Shown here: positions 24,814-34,276 of the stretch, in pieces
Numbering within the stretch: the stretch's first letter is position 1
Layout of the letters: every line of letters starts with the position of its first letter
NCBI RefSeq assembly: GCF_018919205.1
Contig: NZ_JAHLQN010000001.1
Span: 930,001 to 994,000 of the forward strand
Length of the DNA stretch: 64,000 bases
Reading direction: 5' to 3'
Origin: Dysosmobacter acutus
GTDB taxonomy: Bacteria > Bacillota > Clostridia > Oscillospirales > Oscillospiraceae
The notes under the pieces: generated by a model
Seen by the model: the letters and a program-made list of their open reading frames with translations, nothing else
Database searches by the model: none
What the model was told of the DNA's origin: nothing
Made by a program: the position numbers and the translations under genes

Positions 24814-25983
24814 TTGGCAATTGCGGAAGTTATTAAATACGAAGGGGATAACTCAATATTTGTATGGAAATATCCCAAAGAGGACTTCAATACCAACTCG
24901 CAATTAATCGTCCACGAGTCGCAGGAGGCTGTTTTTTTTCTAAATGGACAGCCGCTCGACCTGTTTGGCTCCGGACGTTACACGCTGGAAACAGAAAATA
25001 TTCCTCTGCTGCGCCATGCGATCAACATTCCCACTGGAGGACAATCTGCATTTCATTGTGAAGTCTACTTCATCAACAAGATTGAGCAGATGGCAATCCG
25101 CTGGGGGACGGACAGTAAGGTACAGTATGTGGAGCCGACCTATGGGTTTCCACTCTCTATTGGCGCAAGCGGAGAAATGAGCTTACGGGCAGAAAACAGC
25201 ATCAAGCTGCTTACAAAACTTGTAGGCACAGAACACGATATGTGCCGTGATAAATTGGTATCATATTTCCGGGCCTTCCTGATGACAAAGGTAAAAACAT
25301 ACATAGCGCAGAGTATCAGAGAGTTAAAGGCAAATATTTTTGAAATAGATGAACAGCTCCTCGATTTTTCCTCCGCACTTAAAGAAAAGCTCACGCCTGA
25401 CTTTGCTGATTACGGAATTGCGCTGGAACGCTTTTTTGTCTCCAATATTGTAAAGCCCGATGGAGAGCCGCAGTACGAAAAGTTCAAAGAACTGCATTTT
25501 CGCCAGTATGCGGACATTGCCGAGGCAAGAATTCGTCAGCAAGTAGGCGTAATCGATCAAGAGGCGGAGAGGCAAAAGGTAATTATTAAGGCACAGGGAA
25601 CCGCACAGAAGCGTTCCATTGAAGGGTATACATACCAGCAGGAACGTGGTTTTGATATAGCCGAAAAGGCCGCTCAAAACGAGGGAGCCGGCAATTTCAG
25701 CAGCGCCGGGATTGGCCTTGGCATGATGACAGGCGTCGGCGGCGCAGTCAGCGGCATGGTTGGCGGTGCTGTTGGTGGTGTGCTTGGAACAATGAACGCT
25801 CCCGCCGCTATGCATTTGTTCTGTGAAAACTGCGGCGCTCAGCTTATGCCGGGGGCGGCTTTTTGCGAGAATTGTGGCGCCGGGGTGGCGGCTGTACCAC
25901 ACTGCGTCAAGTGTGGCTATTTGTTTGAGCGCCCGGGAAAATTCTGCCCAAAGTGCGGTGCCAAACGGGAGGAAATTCAATGA
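24814..25983 (+). CDS. SPFH-domain protein with C-terminal double zinc ribbon (YdjI/virion-core-like)
   Basis: 389 residues. The N-terminal region (AIAEVIKYEGDNSIFVWKYP, SQEAVFFLNGQ) and the SPFH/band-7 core fit the virion-core-protein-like family that includes Bacillus YdjI. A helical EAERQKVIIKAQGTAQKR stretch is followed by a Gly-rich segment (about 292-325) and two zinc ribbons (CENCGAQLMPGAAFCENCG; CVKCGYLFERPGKFCPKCG). The family clusters with envelope-stress genes and is thought to scaffold membrane assemblies. The start is TTG 24814 with AGGGGTGAG upstream. First gene of a three-gene operon. Confidence 0.8.
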   Translation: MAIAEVIKYEGDNSIFVWKYPKEDFNTNSQLIVHESQEAVFFLNGQPLDLFGSGRYTLETENIPLLRHAINIPTGGQSAFHCEVYFINKIEQMAIRWGTDSKVQYVEPTYGFPLSIGASGEMSLRAENSIKLLTKLVGTEHDMCRDKLVSYFRAFLMTKVKTYIAQSIRELKANIFEIDEQLLDFSSALKEKLTPDFADYGIALERFFVSNIVKPDGEPQYEKFKELHFRQYADIAEARIRQQVGVIDQEAERQKVIIKAQGTAQKRSIEGYTYQQERGFDIAEKAAQNEGAGNFSSAGIGLGMMTGVGGAVSGMVGGAVGGVLGTMNAPAAMHLFCENCGAQLMPGAAFCENCGAGVAAVPHCVKCGYLFERPGKFCPKCGAKREEIQ

Positions 25984-26396
25984 AGCAAAATAAAGTACTG
26001 GGAATCCTGCTATGGCTGGTTGGGATTGTTTTGGCGCATTTGATTGTATTTCTCCTGCCCCAAGAAATGGAAAAGGCAGAGTGGATTACCTATGGTTTTA
26101 CATTGATTGCGTTTTTTTCGCAGCTTATTTTGTGGTTTACGGCCTGGAGGGAAAAGCCCTCTCCTGAACAACAGTTTTTGCAGACTCCTCTGTTGTTTTA
26201 CTCAGTGTGTTATATTGCCGGGCAGATCATTCTCTGCGTGATATTTGCGCTGGTCAGCACCTCTGGTAAAATCGCGGTGATAGTCAATGCAATATTTCTG
26301 GCCAGTATGTGCTTGCTGTTTGTATTTTCTTTGATAGGGCGAAATCACGTTGACCGTATCGATCAACGTCAAAAAAATCATCATACTAAATTATAA
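25980..26396 (+). CDS. Four-helix membrane protein
   Basis: 138 residues. Four predicted membrane helices (about 6-28, 37-57, 73-93, 99-120) and a basic His/Lys-rich tail. It starts with ATG overlapping the preceding TGA (ATGA), so it is translationally coupled to the SPFH gene. The family is not recognised; it may anchor the SPFH assembly. Confidence 0.7.
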   Translation: MKQNKVLGILLWLVGIVLAHLIVFLLPQEMEKAEWITYGFTLIAFFSQLILWFTAWREKPSPEQQFLQTPLLFYSVCYIAGQIILCVIFALVSTSGKIAVIVNAIFLASMCLLFVFSLIGRNHVDRIDQRQKNHHTKL

Positions 26397-26412
26397 AAAG
26401 GGAGCGGGAAAA

Positions 26413-27663
26413 GTGAAGCAGTTAACTTGTGAAATGTGCGGGAGCACAGAATTACTGAAACAGGACGGTGTTTTTGTCTGTCAGTCTTGCGGAACAAAGT
26501 ATTCCATTGAAGAAGCCAAAAAAATGATGGTAGAGGGCACGGTTGAGGTCGCCGGCACAGTTAAAGTTGACAGCAGCGATAAAATAGCGAACTATCTGGT
26601 GATGGCCAACAGCGCTTATGATGCAGGCAATCAAAAGGAAGCGGAGAACTACTGCAACAAAATCATCGAGATTGACCCCAGCAATTATGAAGCCTGGTTT
26701 CTTAAGGGCAAGGCGGCAGGCTGGCAATCCACCCTTGCCAATATTCGCGTGGAAGAGTCTGTGAACTGCTTTACCAAGGCCATTGAAAATGTGCCGGAAG
26801 ATAAAGCGGAAGAAGTCAAGAAGGGCGCATCGCAGGAGATCACCAATCTGTCCAAGGCTCTGGTGCAGCTATGCTGCAACAACTATTCAAAAAACGGAAG
26901 CACGAACAACGCCAACACCATCAAAAGCAACTGTGTCAAGGTGCAGCTGTATGCTTTGCAGCTTTTGACCAAGTGCGGTGTGCAGCCCAAAGATTTTAAA
27001 TCTGAAATTGCGACAAAAATCAATCAGGCTGTTGTAGCCGCATATAATGGCGACATTAAAAAAGATTACTGGGGGTCTACCGGGCACCCCTCTAAGGCCG
27101 CATGGGATAGGTACACGGAGCAGGCGTGGGCTGCTGTGGATTTGCTGAAATATGCGATTTCCTTAAGCGATGACGATGCTTCTGCAGACAAACAACGTTA
27201 TGAGAATATCATTTTTATTCTAAAGGAAATCGAATCCTCGGCTTCTTACAGATATTCAAATGGCGCGTGGGGAAAAGAATATCAGTACACAGGAGAAGGC
27301 AAAGAGAAGATTATCAATCAAATTATGGAGTACCATAATAAAATTAAGGAAATCGATCCCAATTATACAATCCCGGAACGCCCCAAGGCTTCCAGCGGCT
27401 GTTATGTTGCCACCGCTGTATATGGATCCTACGACTGCCCACAAGTGTGGACACTGCGCCGCTACCGCGACTATACATTGGCAAAAACGTGGTATGGCCG
27501 GGCATTTATCCACACCTATTATGCAATTAGCCCCACGCTTGTAAAGTGGTTTGGCCATACAGAGTGGTTTAAGAAGACGTGGAGAGGCAGGCTTGACCGC
27601 ATGATTGTAAAATTAAAGAATGAGGGTGTAGAGGATACACCGTATCAGGACAGAGAATGGTAA
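26413..27663 (+). CDS. Zinc-ribbon/TPR-like protein with CFI-box C-terminal domain
   Basis: About 416 residues from GTG 26413 (GGGAG upstream). N-terminal zinc ribbon (CEMCGSTELL, CQSCGTKYS), a helical repeat region resembling TPR (YDAGNQKEAENYCNKIIEID), then a C-terminal domain with CYVATAVYGSYDCPQV and RRYRDYTLAKTWYGR, which fits the CFI-box family (consensus C-F-I-A-T-A-A-Y-G-S). Soluble, third gene of the SPFH operon. Function unknown; the pairing of two zinc-ribbon proteins and a membrane protein suggests a membrane-linked complex. Confidence 0.78.
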   Translation: MKQLTCEMCGSTELLKQDGVFVCQSCGTKYSIEEAKKMMVEGTVEVAGTVKVDSSDKIANYLVMANSAYDAGNQKEAENYCNKIIEIDPSNYEAWFLKGKAAGWQSTLANIRVEESVNCFTKAIENVPEDKAEEVKKGASQEITNLSKALVQLCCNNYSKNGSTNNANTIKSNCVKVQLYALQLLTKCGVQPKDFKSEIATKINQAVVAAYNGDIKKDYWGSTGHPSKAAWDRYTEQAWAAVDLLKYAISLSDDDASADKQRYENIIFILKEIESSASYRYSNGAWGKEYQYTGEGKEKIINQIMEYHNKIKEIDPNYTIPERPKASSGCYVATAVYGSYDCPQVWTLRRYRDYTLAKTWYGRAFIHTYYAISPTLVKWFGHTEWFKKTWRGRLDRMIVKLKNEGVEDTPYQDREW

Positions 27664-27734
27664 CTACATAAGCGTCTTTTATTAGGCCGCTGGACTGATT
27701 TGCAACTTATGCAACTTTATAGGTTAGACGGATA

Positions 27735-27769
27735 AAAAGGGAAGCAGCGTACGCTGCTTCCCTTTTTTA
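27735..27769 (+). terminator. Terminator closing the SPFH block
   Basis: GGGAAGCAGCGT pairs perfectly with ACGCTGCTTCCC and is followed by TTTTTT. Its arms resemble the terminator after rubrerythrin at 14289. Confidence 0.88.
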
Positions 27770-27900
27770 TGGCTTCTGTGCGGTCACGGAGCATGCTCCG
27801 CGGTTTTTTCCGCAATGCGGATAAATTGAGATTGACCATCCGGGGGAACGGTGCTACCATACAAAAAGTGTGATAGAACAGCATCAAGGGAGGATGTATT

Positions 27901-28878
27901 ATGAAACTGTTTGCATATGGGTGCCGGGAATTCGACGAGGAGGCCTTTTTCCTCAAGCACGCTGAGGAACTGAACGTGGAGCTTGGCATCAGCCGGGAGC
28001 CGGTCAGCATGGAAAACGCGGTGCTGGCCAGGGGCTACGACTATATCTCCATTCTGACCACGCCGGTACCGGCGGAGCTGGTGGACCGGTTCCGGGAGAT
28101 GGGCGTTCGGATGATTTCCACCCGCACCATCGGCTACGACCACATCGACTACCACCATGCTAAGGAGGTGGGGATGAAGGTCTCCAACGTCAGCTACACG
28201 CCGGAGTGCGTGGCGGACTACACGGTGATGCTGATGCTCATGTCCATCCGCAAGATGAAGCGGATCATGCAGCGCGCCTCCATCAACGACTTTACGCTCC
28301 AGGGCATCAACGGAGGACTTCTGCCGGAGCGGACCGTGGGCGTCATCGGCACGGGCCGCATCGGCCGGGCGGTGATCCGGGACCTGAAGGGATTTGGCTG
28401 CAAGGTCTACGCCTATGACCTCTATAAAAGCGACCAGGTGGATGTGGAGTATCTGCCGCTGGAGGAGCTGTTCACCCGCTGCGACCTCATCACCCTCCAT
28501 ATGCCGCTGACCGACGAGAACTTCCACATGATCGACCGCAAGGCCATTGAAAAGATGCCCGACGGCGTGATCCTGATCAACACCGCCCGGGGCGGCCTGA
28601 TCGACAGCGACGCCATGATCGAGGGCCTGGAATCCGGCAAGATTGGCGCCTGCGGCCTGGACGTGGTGGAGGACGAGTTCCAGATGTACTATTTCGACCG
28701 CCGCAGCGACGTGGTGGGCAACCGCAGGCTCTCCATCCTGCGGGACATGCCCAACGTGGTGGTGACGCCCCACATGGCCTTTTACACGGACCGCAGTGTT
28801 TCGGACATGGTGCACAACTCCATCCTCAGCTGCCTGTACGACGACCGGGGCGAGAAGAACCCCTGGCAGGTGGTATAA
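27901..28878 (+). CDS. D-2-hydroxyacid dehydrogenase (D-lactate dehydrogenase-like)
   Basis: 325 residues. NAD-dependent reduction of 2-oxoacids to D-2-hydroxyacids. Seen: Rossmann motif VGVIGTGRIGRAV followed by an acidic residue (YDLY) indicating NAD, catalytic Arg in NTARGGLID, Glu in LDVVEDE and His in TPHMAFYT. Substrate-side residues cannot be resolved; D-lactate is likely but related hydroxyacids are possible. TATCAAGGGAGG precedes the ATG. Confidence 0.88.
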   Translation: MKLFAYGCREFDEEAFFLKHAEELNVELGISREPVSMENAVLARGYDYISILTTPVPAELVDRFREMGVRMISTRTIGYDHIDYHHAKEVGMKVSNVSYTPECVADYTVMLMLMSIRKMKRIMQRASINDFTLQGINGGLLPERTVGVIGTGRIGRAVIRDLKGFGCKVYAYDLYKSDQVDVEYLPLEELFTRCDLITLHMPLTDENFHMIDRKAIEKMPDGVILINTARGGLIDSDAMIEGLESGKIGACGLDVVEDEFQMYYFDRRSDVVGNRRLSILRDMPNVVVTPHMAFYTDRSVSDMVHNSILSCLYDDRGEKNPWQVV

Positions 28879-28889
28879 GTGATATCGCG

Positions 28890-28918
28890 AAAGGGAGGGC
28901 GAAAGCCCTCCCTTTTTG
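28890..28918 (+). terminator. Terminator after the D-2-hydroxyacid dehydrogenase
   Basis: AGGGAGGGC-GAAA-GCCCTCCCT followed by TTTT. Confidence 0.88.
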
Positions 28919-29007
28919 CCGCACCGGAAGATATGTTTTCCCAATTGCCTTTTCAGAACGGGTGTGCTACGATGGAGGAAGATTCTGGAAGGGATGCGTG
29001 AAAAGAG

Positions 29008-29970
29008 ATGAGTCAGCGGAAGGCCTCTATACTGTTGCTGCTGGCATCCATGATGTGGGGCAGCAGCTTTGTGGCGTCTAAGGTGTGTCTGAACAGCGGG
29101 ATGCTGCAGTTTGAAATCGTGTTTTACCGGTTTTTGATCGGCGCGGTGCTGATGTGGCTGATCTTCCGCAAGGAGCTGCGCGGCATTTCCCGCCAGACCT
29201 GGAAGACCGGCATTGCGCTGGGCCTTGTCACCACCGCCAGCTTTGCCGCGGAGATGTACGGCATCACCATGACCCAGACCACAAAGGCGGCGTTCATCAC
29301 CGCCACCAACGTGGTGATGATGCCGTTTCTCTACTGGCTGGTCTGCCACGTGAAGCCGGGCCTGCGGTCGGTGGGGGCGGCCATGCTGGCCTTGACCGGC
29401 GTGGGATTTTTAAGCCTTACCGGCGGGTCCTACGCGGTGGAGGTCGGAGACTTGCTGCTGCTGTTGGCGGCCCTTCTCTACAACGTCTACGCGCTGGTGA
29501 CGGTCACCATGGGCAAGGACTGCACGGCGGCACAGATGACCTTTTTGCAGTTTGCCTCCACGGCGGTATTCATGGGAATCCTGACCCTGTTTCAAGGAAG
29601 CGGCGGCGGCTTTACGCTCCAGAGCACGGGAGCGGTGCTCTATCTGGCCGTGATGCCCACGGTGGTGTGCTACATGATTAAAAATATCACCATACGCTAC
29701 ATGAGCCCCGTGCGCTGCTCGCTGATCCTCTCTACGGAGAGCGTGTTCTGCGCCATCTTATCCGCGATCATCCTCCATGAGAGGATCACGATGCGGATGC
29801 TGTTCGGCATTGTACTGATCTTCAGCGGTGTGCTCCTGGAGCAGCTGCGCTCCCGCAAGGCGGTGCCCGCGCCCCGGGATACGGAGCTGACGGCGGAGGG
29901 GATGGAAGGCGACGCCGCTGGGCCGCCGGAGGATGCGCCGGCAGAGCAAATCGATGTAAATGAGGCGTAA
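29008..29970 (+). CDS. EamA/DMT-family transporter
   Basis: 320 residues with ten predicted membrane helices in two EamA repeats. Family marks: LLLLASMMWGSSFVASKV at the N-terminus and a second repeat ending ILHERITMRMLFGIVLIFSGVLL. A polar acidic tail of about 40 residues follows. Substrate unknown; relatives export amino acids or metabolites. Confidence 0.85.
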   Translation: MSQRKASILLLLASMMWGSSFVASKVCLNSGMLQFEIVFYRFLIGAVLMWLIFRKELRGISRQTWKTGIALGLVTTASFAAEMYGITMTQTTKAAFITATNVVMMPFLYWLVCHVKPGLRSVGAAMLALTGVGFLSLTGGSYAVEVGDLLLLLAALLYNVYALVTVTMGKDCTAAQMTFLQFASTAVFMGILTLFQGSGGGFTLQSTGAVLYLAVMPTVVCYMIKNITIRYMSPVRCSLILSTESVFCAILSAIILHERITMRMLFGIVLIFSGVLLEQLRSRKAVPAPRDTELTAEGMEGDAAGPPEDAPAEQIDVNEA

Positions 29971-30050
29971 AGTTCATGGGTAATCGATAAAATGACTTGC
30001 GCGGCAGAGAATTTTATGATACGCTTTTTCATGTGAAAGGATGAGAAACG

Positions 30051-30707
30051 ATGTATCATTATATCCTGTTTGATCTGGACGGAACGCTGACCGATTCCAA
30101 GGAGGGCATCTTCAAGTGCCTGCGCTATGCCTTTGAAAAGATGGGAGAACGGGTGCCTGACGATGCGGAGCTGATCAAGTTCATCGGCCCGCCGCTGCAA
30201 AACTCCTTTATGGAATACTGCGGCTACAGCCTGGAAAAGGCCCAGCGCGCCGTGGGCATATTCCGGGAGCGGTATGTGCCCATTGGAAAATTTGAGAACA
30301 CGGCCACGCCGGGTCTGCCGGAGCTGTGCCGGCGGCTGAAGGAGCGGGGCTACGTGATGGCGCTGTCCTCCTCCAAGCCGGAGGACATGTGCCAGCAGAT
30401 CTGCGCCCATTTCGGCTACGACCAATCCTTAAGCGTCATCGCCGGCAGTCCGCCCGTGGGAGAGACTTCCAAGGCGGAGGTGATCCGGGAAACCTTCCGG
30501 CGCCTGAAAATCGGCGAGGAGGACAAGGCGTCGGTGCTGATGGTGGGCGACCGGAAGTTTGATGTGTTAGGCGCCAGGGAGTGCGGCATCGACTGTTTGG
30601 GCGTGGAGTTTTTCGGCTACGCCGCACCGGGTGAACTGACGGAGGCCGGAGCCGTGGCGGTGGTACATAGCGTCCAGGAGTTGGAGGAGTTTATTTTGAG
30701 CCACTGA
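30051..30707 (+). CDS. HAD-superfamily phosphatase (phosphoglycolate-phosphatase-like)
   Basis: 218 residues. Motif I FDLDGTLTDS, helical cap, motif II ALSSSKP, Lys in TSKAEV and motif IV LMVGDRKFDVLGA. Most similar to HAD-IA Gph/YjjG-like hydrolases; the physiological substrate is not deducible. Confidence 0.85.
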   Translation: MYHYILFDLDGTLTDSKEGIFKCLRYAFEKMGERVPDDAELIKFIGPPLQNSFMEYCGYSLEKAQRAVGIFRERYVPIGKFENTATPGLPELCRRLKERGYVMALSSSKPEDMCQQICAHFGYDQSLSVIAGSPPVGETSKAEVIRETFRRLKIGEEDKASVLMVGDRKFDVLGARECGIDCLGVEFFGYAAPGELTEAGAVAVVHSVQELEEFILSH

Positions 30708-30736
30708 AATGGCGGCCTGTGTATGGATGAGATTTG

Positions 30737-30768
30737 GCGGGACAGCATAGAATGCTGTCCCGCTTTTT
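30737..30768 (+). terminator. Terminator after the HAD phosphatase
   Basis: GCGGGACAGCAT pairs with ATGCTGTCCCGC and is followed by TTTTTA. Confidence 0.88.
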
Positions 30769-30877
30769 ATGACAGAGCTTCCGCGGCCGACCAGGCCGCC
30801 CGTGAAAAAGGCAAAAAAAGTCGAGAGGGGCGCCGGGCGGCGGTCTATACTGACAGCAGGTAAGGAGGGATTGAGGG

Positions 30878-31747
30878 ATGGAGCAGGTTGAGGCGGTGCA
30901 GCGGATGCAGGACTATATTGAGGTCCATTTGTATGAGCCCATCACGCCGGCGGACCTGGCAAGGGCTTCGCTCTTTTCGCCCTGGCATTCCTACCGGCTG
31001 TTTGTGAACCTGGTGGGCATGACGCCGGCCGGATATATCCGGCGGCTTCGCCTCTCCAAATCCGCTCTGGGGCTGCGGCGGGGCTTAAAAGTCGCGGACG
31101 CCGCCTTTGCAGCCGGATTTGGAAGCGTGGACGGGTACCAGCGGGCCTTCTTCCGAGAATTTGGATGCAACCCGGGCGACTATGCGGCCGACCCCGGTCC
31201 CATCTATCTGTTCACACCTTACGGGGTAAAATTCAGGCACATCGAAAGGAGAAAAGCTGTGGAACCTGTGAAGACCGTATTTGTTCAGATGGTGGAAAAG
31301 CCTGCGCGCAAGGTGCTTATCAAGCGGGGGATCAAGGCCGGAGACTACTGGTCCTACTGTGAGGAGGTGGGCTGTGATGTGTGGGGGCTTCTCCAGAGCG
31401 TTCAGTCCATCGGCCCGGAGCCGGTGTGCCTCTACCTGCCGCCGCTGTACCGCAAACCGGGGACGTCGGAGTACGTCCAGGGCGCGGAAGTCCCTCCGGA
31501 CTACAGTGGGGCGGTGCCGGAGGGATTTGACCTGATCTCGCTGCCGGCCGGGAGATACCTGATGTTTCGGGGGGAGCCCTTTGCGGAGGAGGACTACTGC
31601 GGTGCCATTGAGGAGGTGCAGACGGCGGTCAAGCGGTACGACCCGGCCCTGATCGGGTGCGTTTGGGATGACCGGAGCCCAAGAATTCAGCTGGAGCCCA
31701 TTGGGACAAGAGGTTATATCGAGCTGTGGCCGGTCAGGCCGGCGTAA
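30878..31747 (+). CDS. AraC-family regulator with GyrI-like ligand-binding domain
   Basis: 289 residues. An N-terminal AraC double HTH (LARASLFSPWHSYRLFVNLV, then VADAAFAAGFGSVDGYQRAF) is joined to a C-terminal GyrI/SOUL-like domain (about 125-289) as in Rob/SoxS-type effector-sensing regulators. Probably senses a small hydrophobic or amphipathic compound; its target is not evident. Confidence 0.88.
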   Translation: MEQVEAVQRMQDYIEVHLYEPITPADLARASLFSPWHSYRLFVNLVGMTPAGYIRRLRLSKSALGLRRGLKVADAAFAAGFGSVDGYQRAFFREFGCNPGDYAADPGPIYLFTPYGVKFRHIERRKAVEPVKTVFVQMVEKPARKVLIKRGIKAGDYWSYCEEVGCDVWGLLQSVQSIGPEPVCLYLPPLYRKPGTSEYVQGAEVPPDYSGAVPEGFDLISLPAGRYLMFRGEPFAEEDYCGAIEEVQTAVKRYDPALIGCVWDDRSPRIQLEPIGTRGYIELWPVRPA

Positions 31748-31761
31748 GAGTCTCGCGGACA

Positions 31762-31802
31762 GAAAAAGGGAGGGAAAAGCAATTGCTTTTCCCTCCCTCT
31801 AT
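31762..31802. terminator. Convergent bidirectional terminator
   Basis: A perfect palindrome AGGGAGGGAAAAGCAA/TTGCTTTTCCCTCCCT flanked by A- and T-rich tracts, between the AraC gene and the minus-strand protease. Confidence 0.88.
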
Positions 31803-31820
31803 TTGAAAGGGGCGGCTGGA

Positions 31821-33119
31821 TCAGGCTGCGTCGGATTTTGTTTTTTCGATGTTTTTCACCTGCTCCAGCGTTTTGCCGGGCACGCTCAGGTCCGCCCTCA
31901 GAACAGGGTCCATGGGGACCGCAAGGTACATGTTGTTGCCGTAGATCAGATAGGCGCTGGTGATGCCGATGACCTGGCCGAACTCATTGAAGAGCGCGCC
32001 GCCGCTGCTGCCGATGGAGATGGAGGCGGTATTTTGGATCACGGGGATGGAAAAGCCCTCAATGGTGCGGGAGCAGCTGCTGACCACGCCGGAGGTTACG
32101 GAGTTTTGAAGGCCAAGAGGGCTGCCAATGGCATAGATGACGTCGCCGTTGCGGACCGTGTCGGAGGATACCATGGGCAAAAAGGCAAAGGCGGAGGTGC
32201 GCTCGCCGGCGGTGGAGAGAGTGGAAATCCGCAGCACAGCGATGTCCTCGCCGGCATCGTAGTACAGAACCTTCTCCACCGGATACTTCTCGCCTGTGAT
32301 CAGCGTGATGTTGGCGTAGGCCATGCCGTCGATGGAGTGGTAATTGGTGACGGCGATGCCGTCAGAGGTGATGAAAAATCCACTGGAGGTGCTGGAGGTG
32401 GTATTGGTGTCGCGGTAGTAGTCGGTGGCGTAGCACTCCATGAAGAACACCGCCGAGCTGCAGCGGTCGGCGATCTGGCGGGCGGTGAGGGATTCGCTGG
32501 TCAGCCCCAGGGCGTTGGCCGCGGCCTGACTCACCAGGCCCTTGGCCATCAGGCCATCCAAAAGCGTCTGTGTGCCGCCCTTTTTCGGGAAGGTCAGGGC
32601 GCTGAGCATGGCCTCGAACAGATCGCCCCTGGTGAAGGTGGAGTAGGAGGTCACGGTGGAGAGCCCAATGTGGCGGGCAAAGAGGGCCGCCTCACCGGGA
32701 ACAAAGTCTCCGTTGCTGTCCTGATAGCCCAAAATCCGCAGCAGAAAGGTGAAAAACTCATCGGCGCTGACGGTTCGGCTGGGCGAGAAGGTGGTTTCAG
32801 AAGTGCCGGCCGCCCAGCCGCAGGCATAGGCATAGCTGACATCCGCCTGGGCCCAGGCGGGGACGTCGGTAAAGGGGGCGTGGTAGCTGCCGCTGGCGGC
32901 GGACTGCTCTCCGCCGGCCAGGCGCACGATCAAAGTGACTGCCTCGGCCCGGGTGGCGGAGCGGTCCAGGTCATAACCGGAGCCGGTGCCGTTGACCAGG
33001 CCAAGCGTATTGAGCTTGTCCGCCGCAAGTGTCTGCTCGCCGGGCAGAGCGCTGGCGGCCGGGATCAGATTCACTGCCAGCAAGAGGGCGCAAAGCGCCG
33101 CGGCAATGCGTTTTTTCAT
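31821..33119 (-). CDS. Secreted trypsin-like serine protease with SLH-like repeats
   Basis: 432 residues. Signal peptide (MKKRIAAALCALLLAVNLIP, cleavage near ASA). SLH-type repeats (about 28-205, with RSATRAEAVTLIVRLAG and RTVSADEFFTFLLRILGY) would hold it at the cell wall. A trypsin/HtrA-like domain (about 220-425) follows: His in AVTNYHSIDG, Asp in GEDIAVLRI, Ser in IGSSGGALF. No PDZ domain. Probably surface-attached proteolysis or quality control. ATG 33119 is chosen because it opens the signal peptide and follows GGAGG. Confidence 0.85.
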   Translation of the reverse strand: MKKRIAAALCALLLAVNLIPAASALPGEQTLAADKLNTLGLVNGTGSGYDLDRSATRAEAVTLIVRLAGGEQSAASGSYHAPFTDVPAWAQADVSYAYACGWAAGTSETTFSPSRTVSADEFFTFLLRILGYQDSNGDFVPGEAALFARHIGLSTVTSYSTFTRGDLFEAMLSALTFPKKGGTQTLLDGLMAKGLVSQAAANALGLTSESLTARQIADRCSSAVFFMECYATDYYRDTNTTSSTSSGFFITSDGIAVTNYHSIDGMAYANITLITGEKYPVEKVLYYDAGEDIAVLRISTLSTAGERTSAFAFLPMVSSDTVRNGDVIYAIGSPLGLQNSVTSGVVSSCSRTIEGFSIPVIQNTASISIGSSGGALFNEFGQVIGITSAYLIYGNNMYLAVPMDPVLRADLSVPGKTLEQVKNIEKTKSDAA

Positions 33120-33272
33120 GTGAGGGTACCTCCAAATGAATAAAATGCCAGCGCCGCAAAAACGGCGGAGGATACGGAATGCGGTCTCTATCATAGCACG
33201 GGCCATCATTTTTTACAAGAACGTGGACAGCAAAGGTACAATCTGTTAAACTATCGGGGAAAGGAAGAGAAT

Positions 33273-34262
33273 ATGGCTGAACAAATTGGAGAAAACCTAT
33301 ACCGGCTGGACATCCCGCTGCCGGAGAACCCCCTTAAGAACCTGAACAGCTATCTCATCACAGGGGAGCGGAATCTGCTCATCGACACGGGATTTCGCCA
33401 GGAGCCCTGCCGCCGGGCCATGGCGGAACAGCTTTTGGAGCTGCGCGTGGACATGGACCGGACGGACCTGTTTTTGACACATCTGCACACCGACCACACC
33501 GGCCTTGCCCAGGAGCTGCTCCGGCCCGGCTGCCGGGCCATGCTCAGCGATGTGGACGTGCCGCTGCTGATCCACAGCCAGAGCGAGGCATACTGGGAGG
33601 AGAATTTCGACGCCTATCTCAAAGAGGGCTTCCCACGCACGGAGCTGAGGGAGCTATGGGGCGACAATCCGGCCAGGGACATCCACCCCGTGCCCTTTTC
33701 AGGCTACACGCCGGTGCGGGATGGGACGATCTTGCGCTATGGAGGCTACCGCCTGAAATGTCTGCTGACGCCGGGGCATACGCCGGGCCACATGTGCCTC
33801 TATGAGACGGAGAAACGAATGCTCTTCTGCGGCGACCACGTGCTCTATCACATCTCGCCCAACATCACCCGTTGGAGGAGCATGCCCGACGCCCTTGGCA
33901 GCTATCTGAAGAGCCTGGACCTGGTGGCCGATCTGGAGGTAGAGACTCCTCTGCCAGCCCACCGGGCGGTGGAGGGTGACTTTCGCCAGCGGGTCATCCA
34001 GCTGCGGGCCCATCACGGGACCCGGCTTCAAAACACGCTGGACCAGGTGAGCCGCGCCCCGGGGCAGAGCGCCTATGAGATCGCCGGGGGAATGTCCTGG
34101 GACATCCGCTGCCGCAGCTGGGAGGACTTCCCGCTGACCCAGAAGTGGTTCGCCGTGGGCGAGGCGCTGTCCCACCTGGACTACCTGGCGGTTCGCGGCC
34201 GGCTTTTGTGCCGGGAGACGGGGGGAATCCGCCGATATTTCCCGGCGTTGGACCAAGTATAA
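33273..34262 (+). CDS. MBL-fold metallohydrolase
   Basis: 329 residues. Zinc motif [10 protein letters not shown], later His in [14 protein letters not shown], Asp in LFCGDHVLY and His in PLPAHRAV, and a helical C-terminal extension. Resembles the glyoxalase-II-type hydrolases; substrate unknown. It ends 14 bases before deoC, so the two may be cotranscribed. Confidence 0.85.
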   Translation: MAEQIGENLYRLDIPLPENPLKNLNSYLITGERNLLIDTGFRQEPCRRAMAEQLLELRVDMDRTDLFLTHLHTDHTGLAQELLRPGCRAMLSDVDVPLLIHSQSEAYWEENFDAYLKEGFPRTELRELWGDNPARDIHPVPFSGYTPVRDGTILRYGGYRLKCLLTPGHTPGHMCLYETEKRMLFCGDHVLYHISPNITRWRSMPDALGSYLKSLDLVADLEVETPLPAHRAVEGDFRQRVIQLRAHHGTRLQNTLDQVSRAPGQSAYEIAGGMSWDIRCRSWEDFPLTQKWFAVGEALSHLDYLAVRGRLLCRETGGIRRYFPALDQV

Positions 34263-34276
34263 GGGGGATACCTAAA

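Noticed and set aside
31668-33143. 491-codon plus-strand frame opposite the secreted protease
   Set aside because: The product is Gly/Ala/Val-rich without motifs, whereas the minus strand gives a signal peptide, SLH-like repeats and a catalytic triad.
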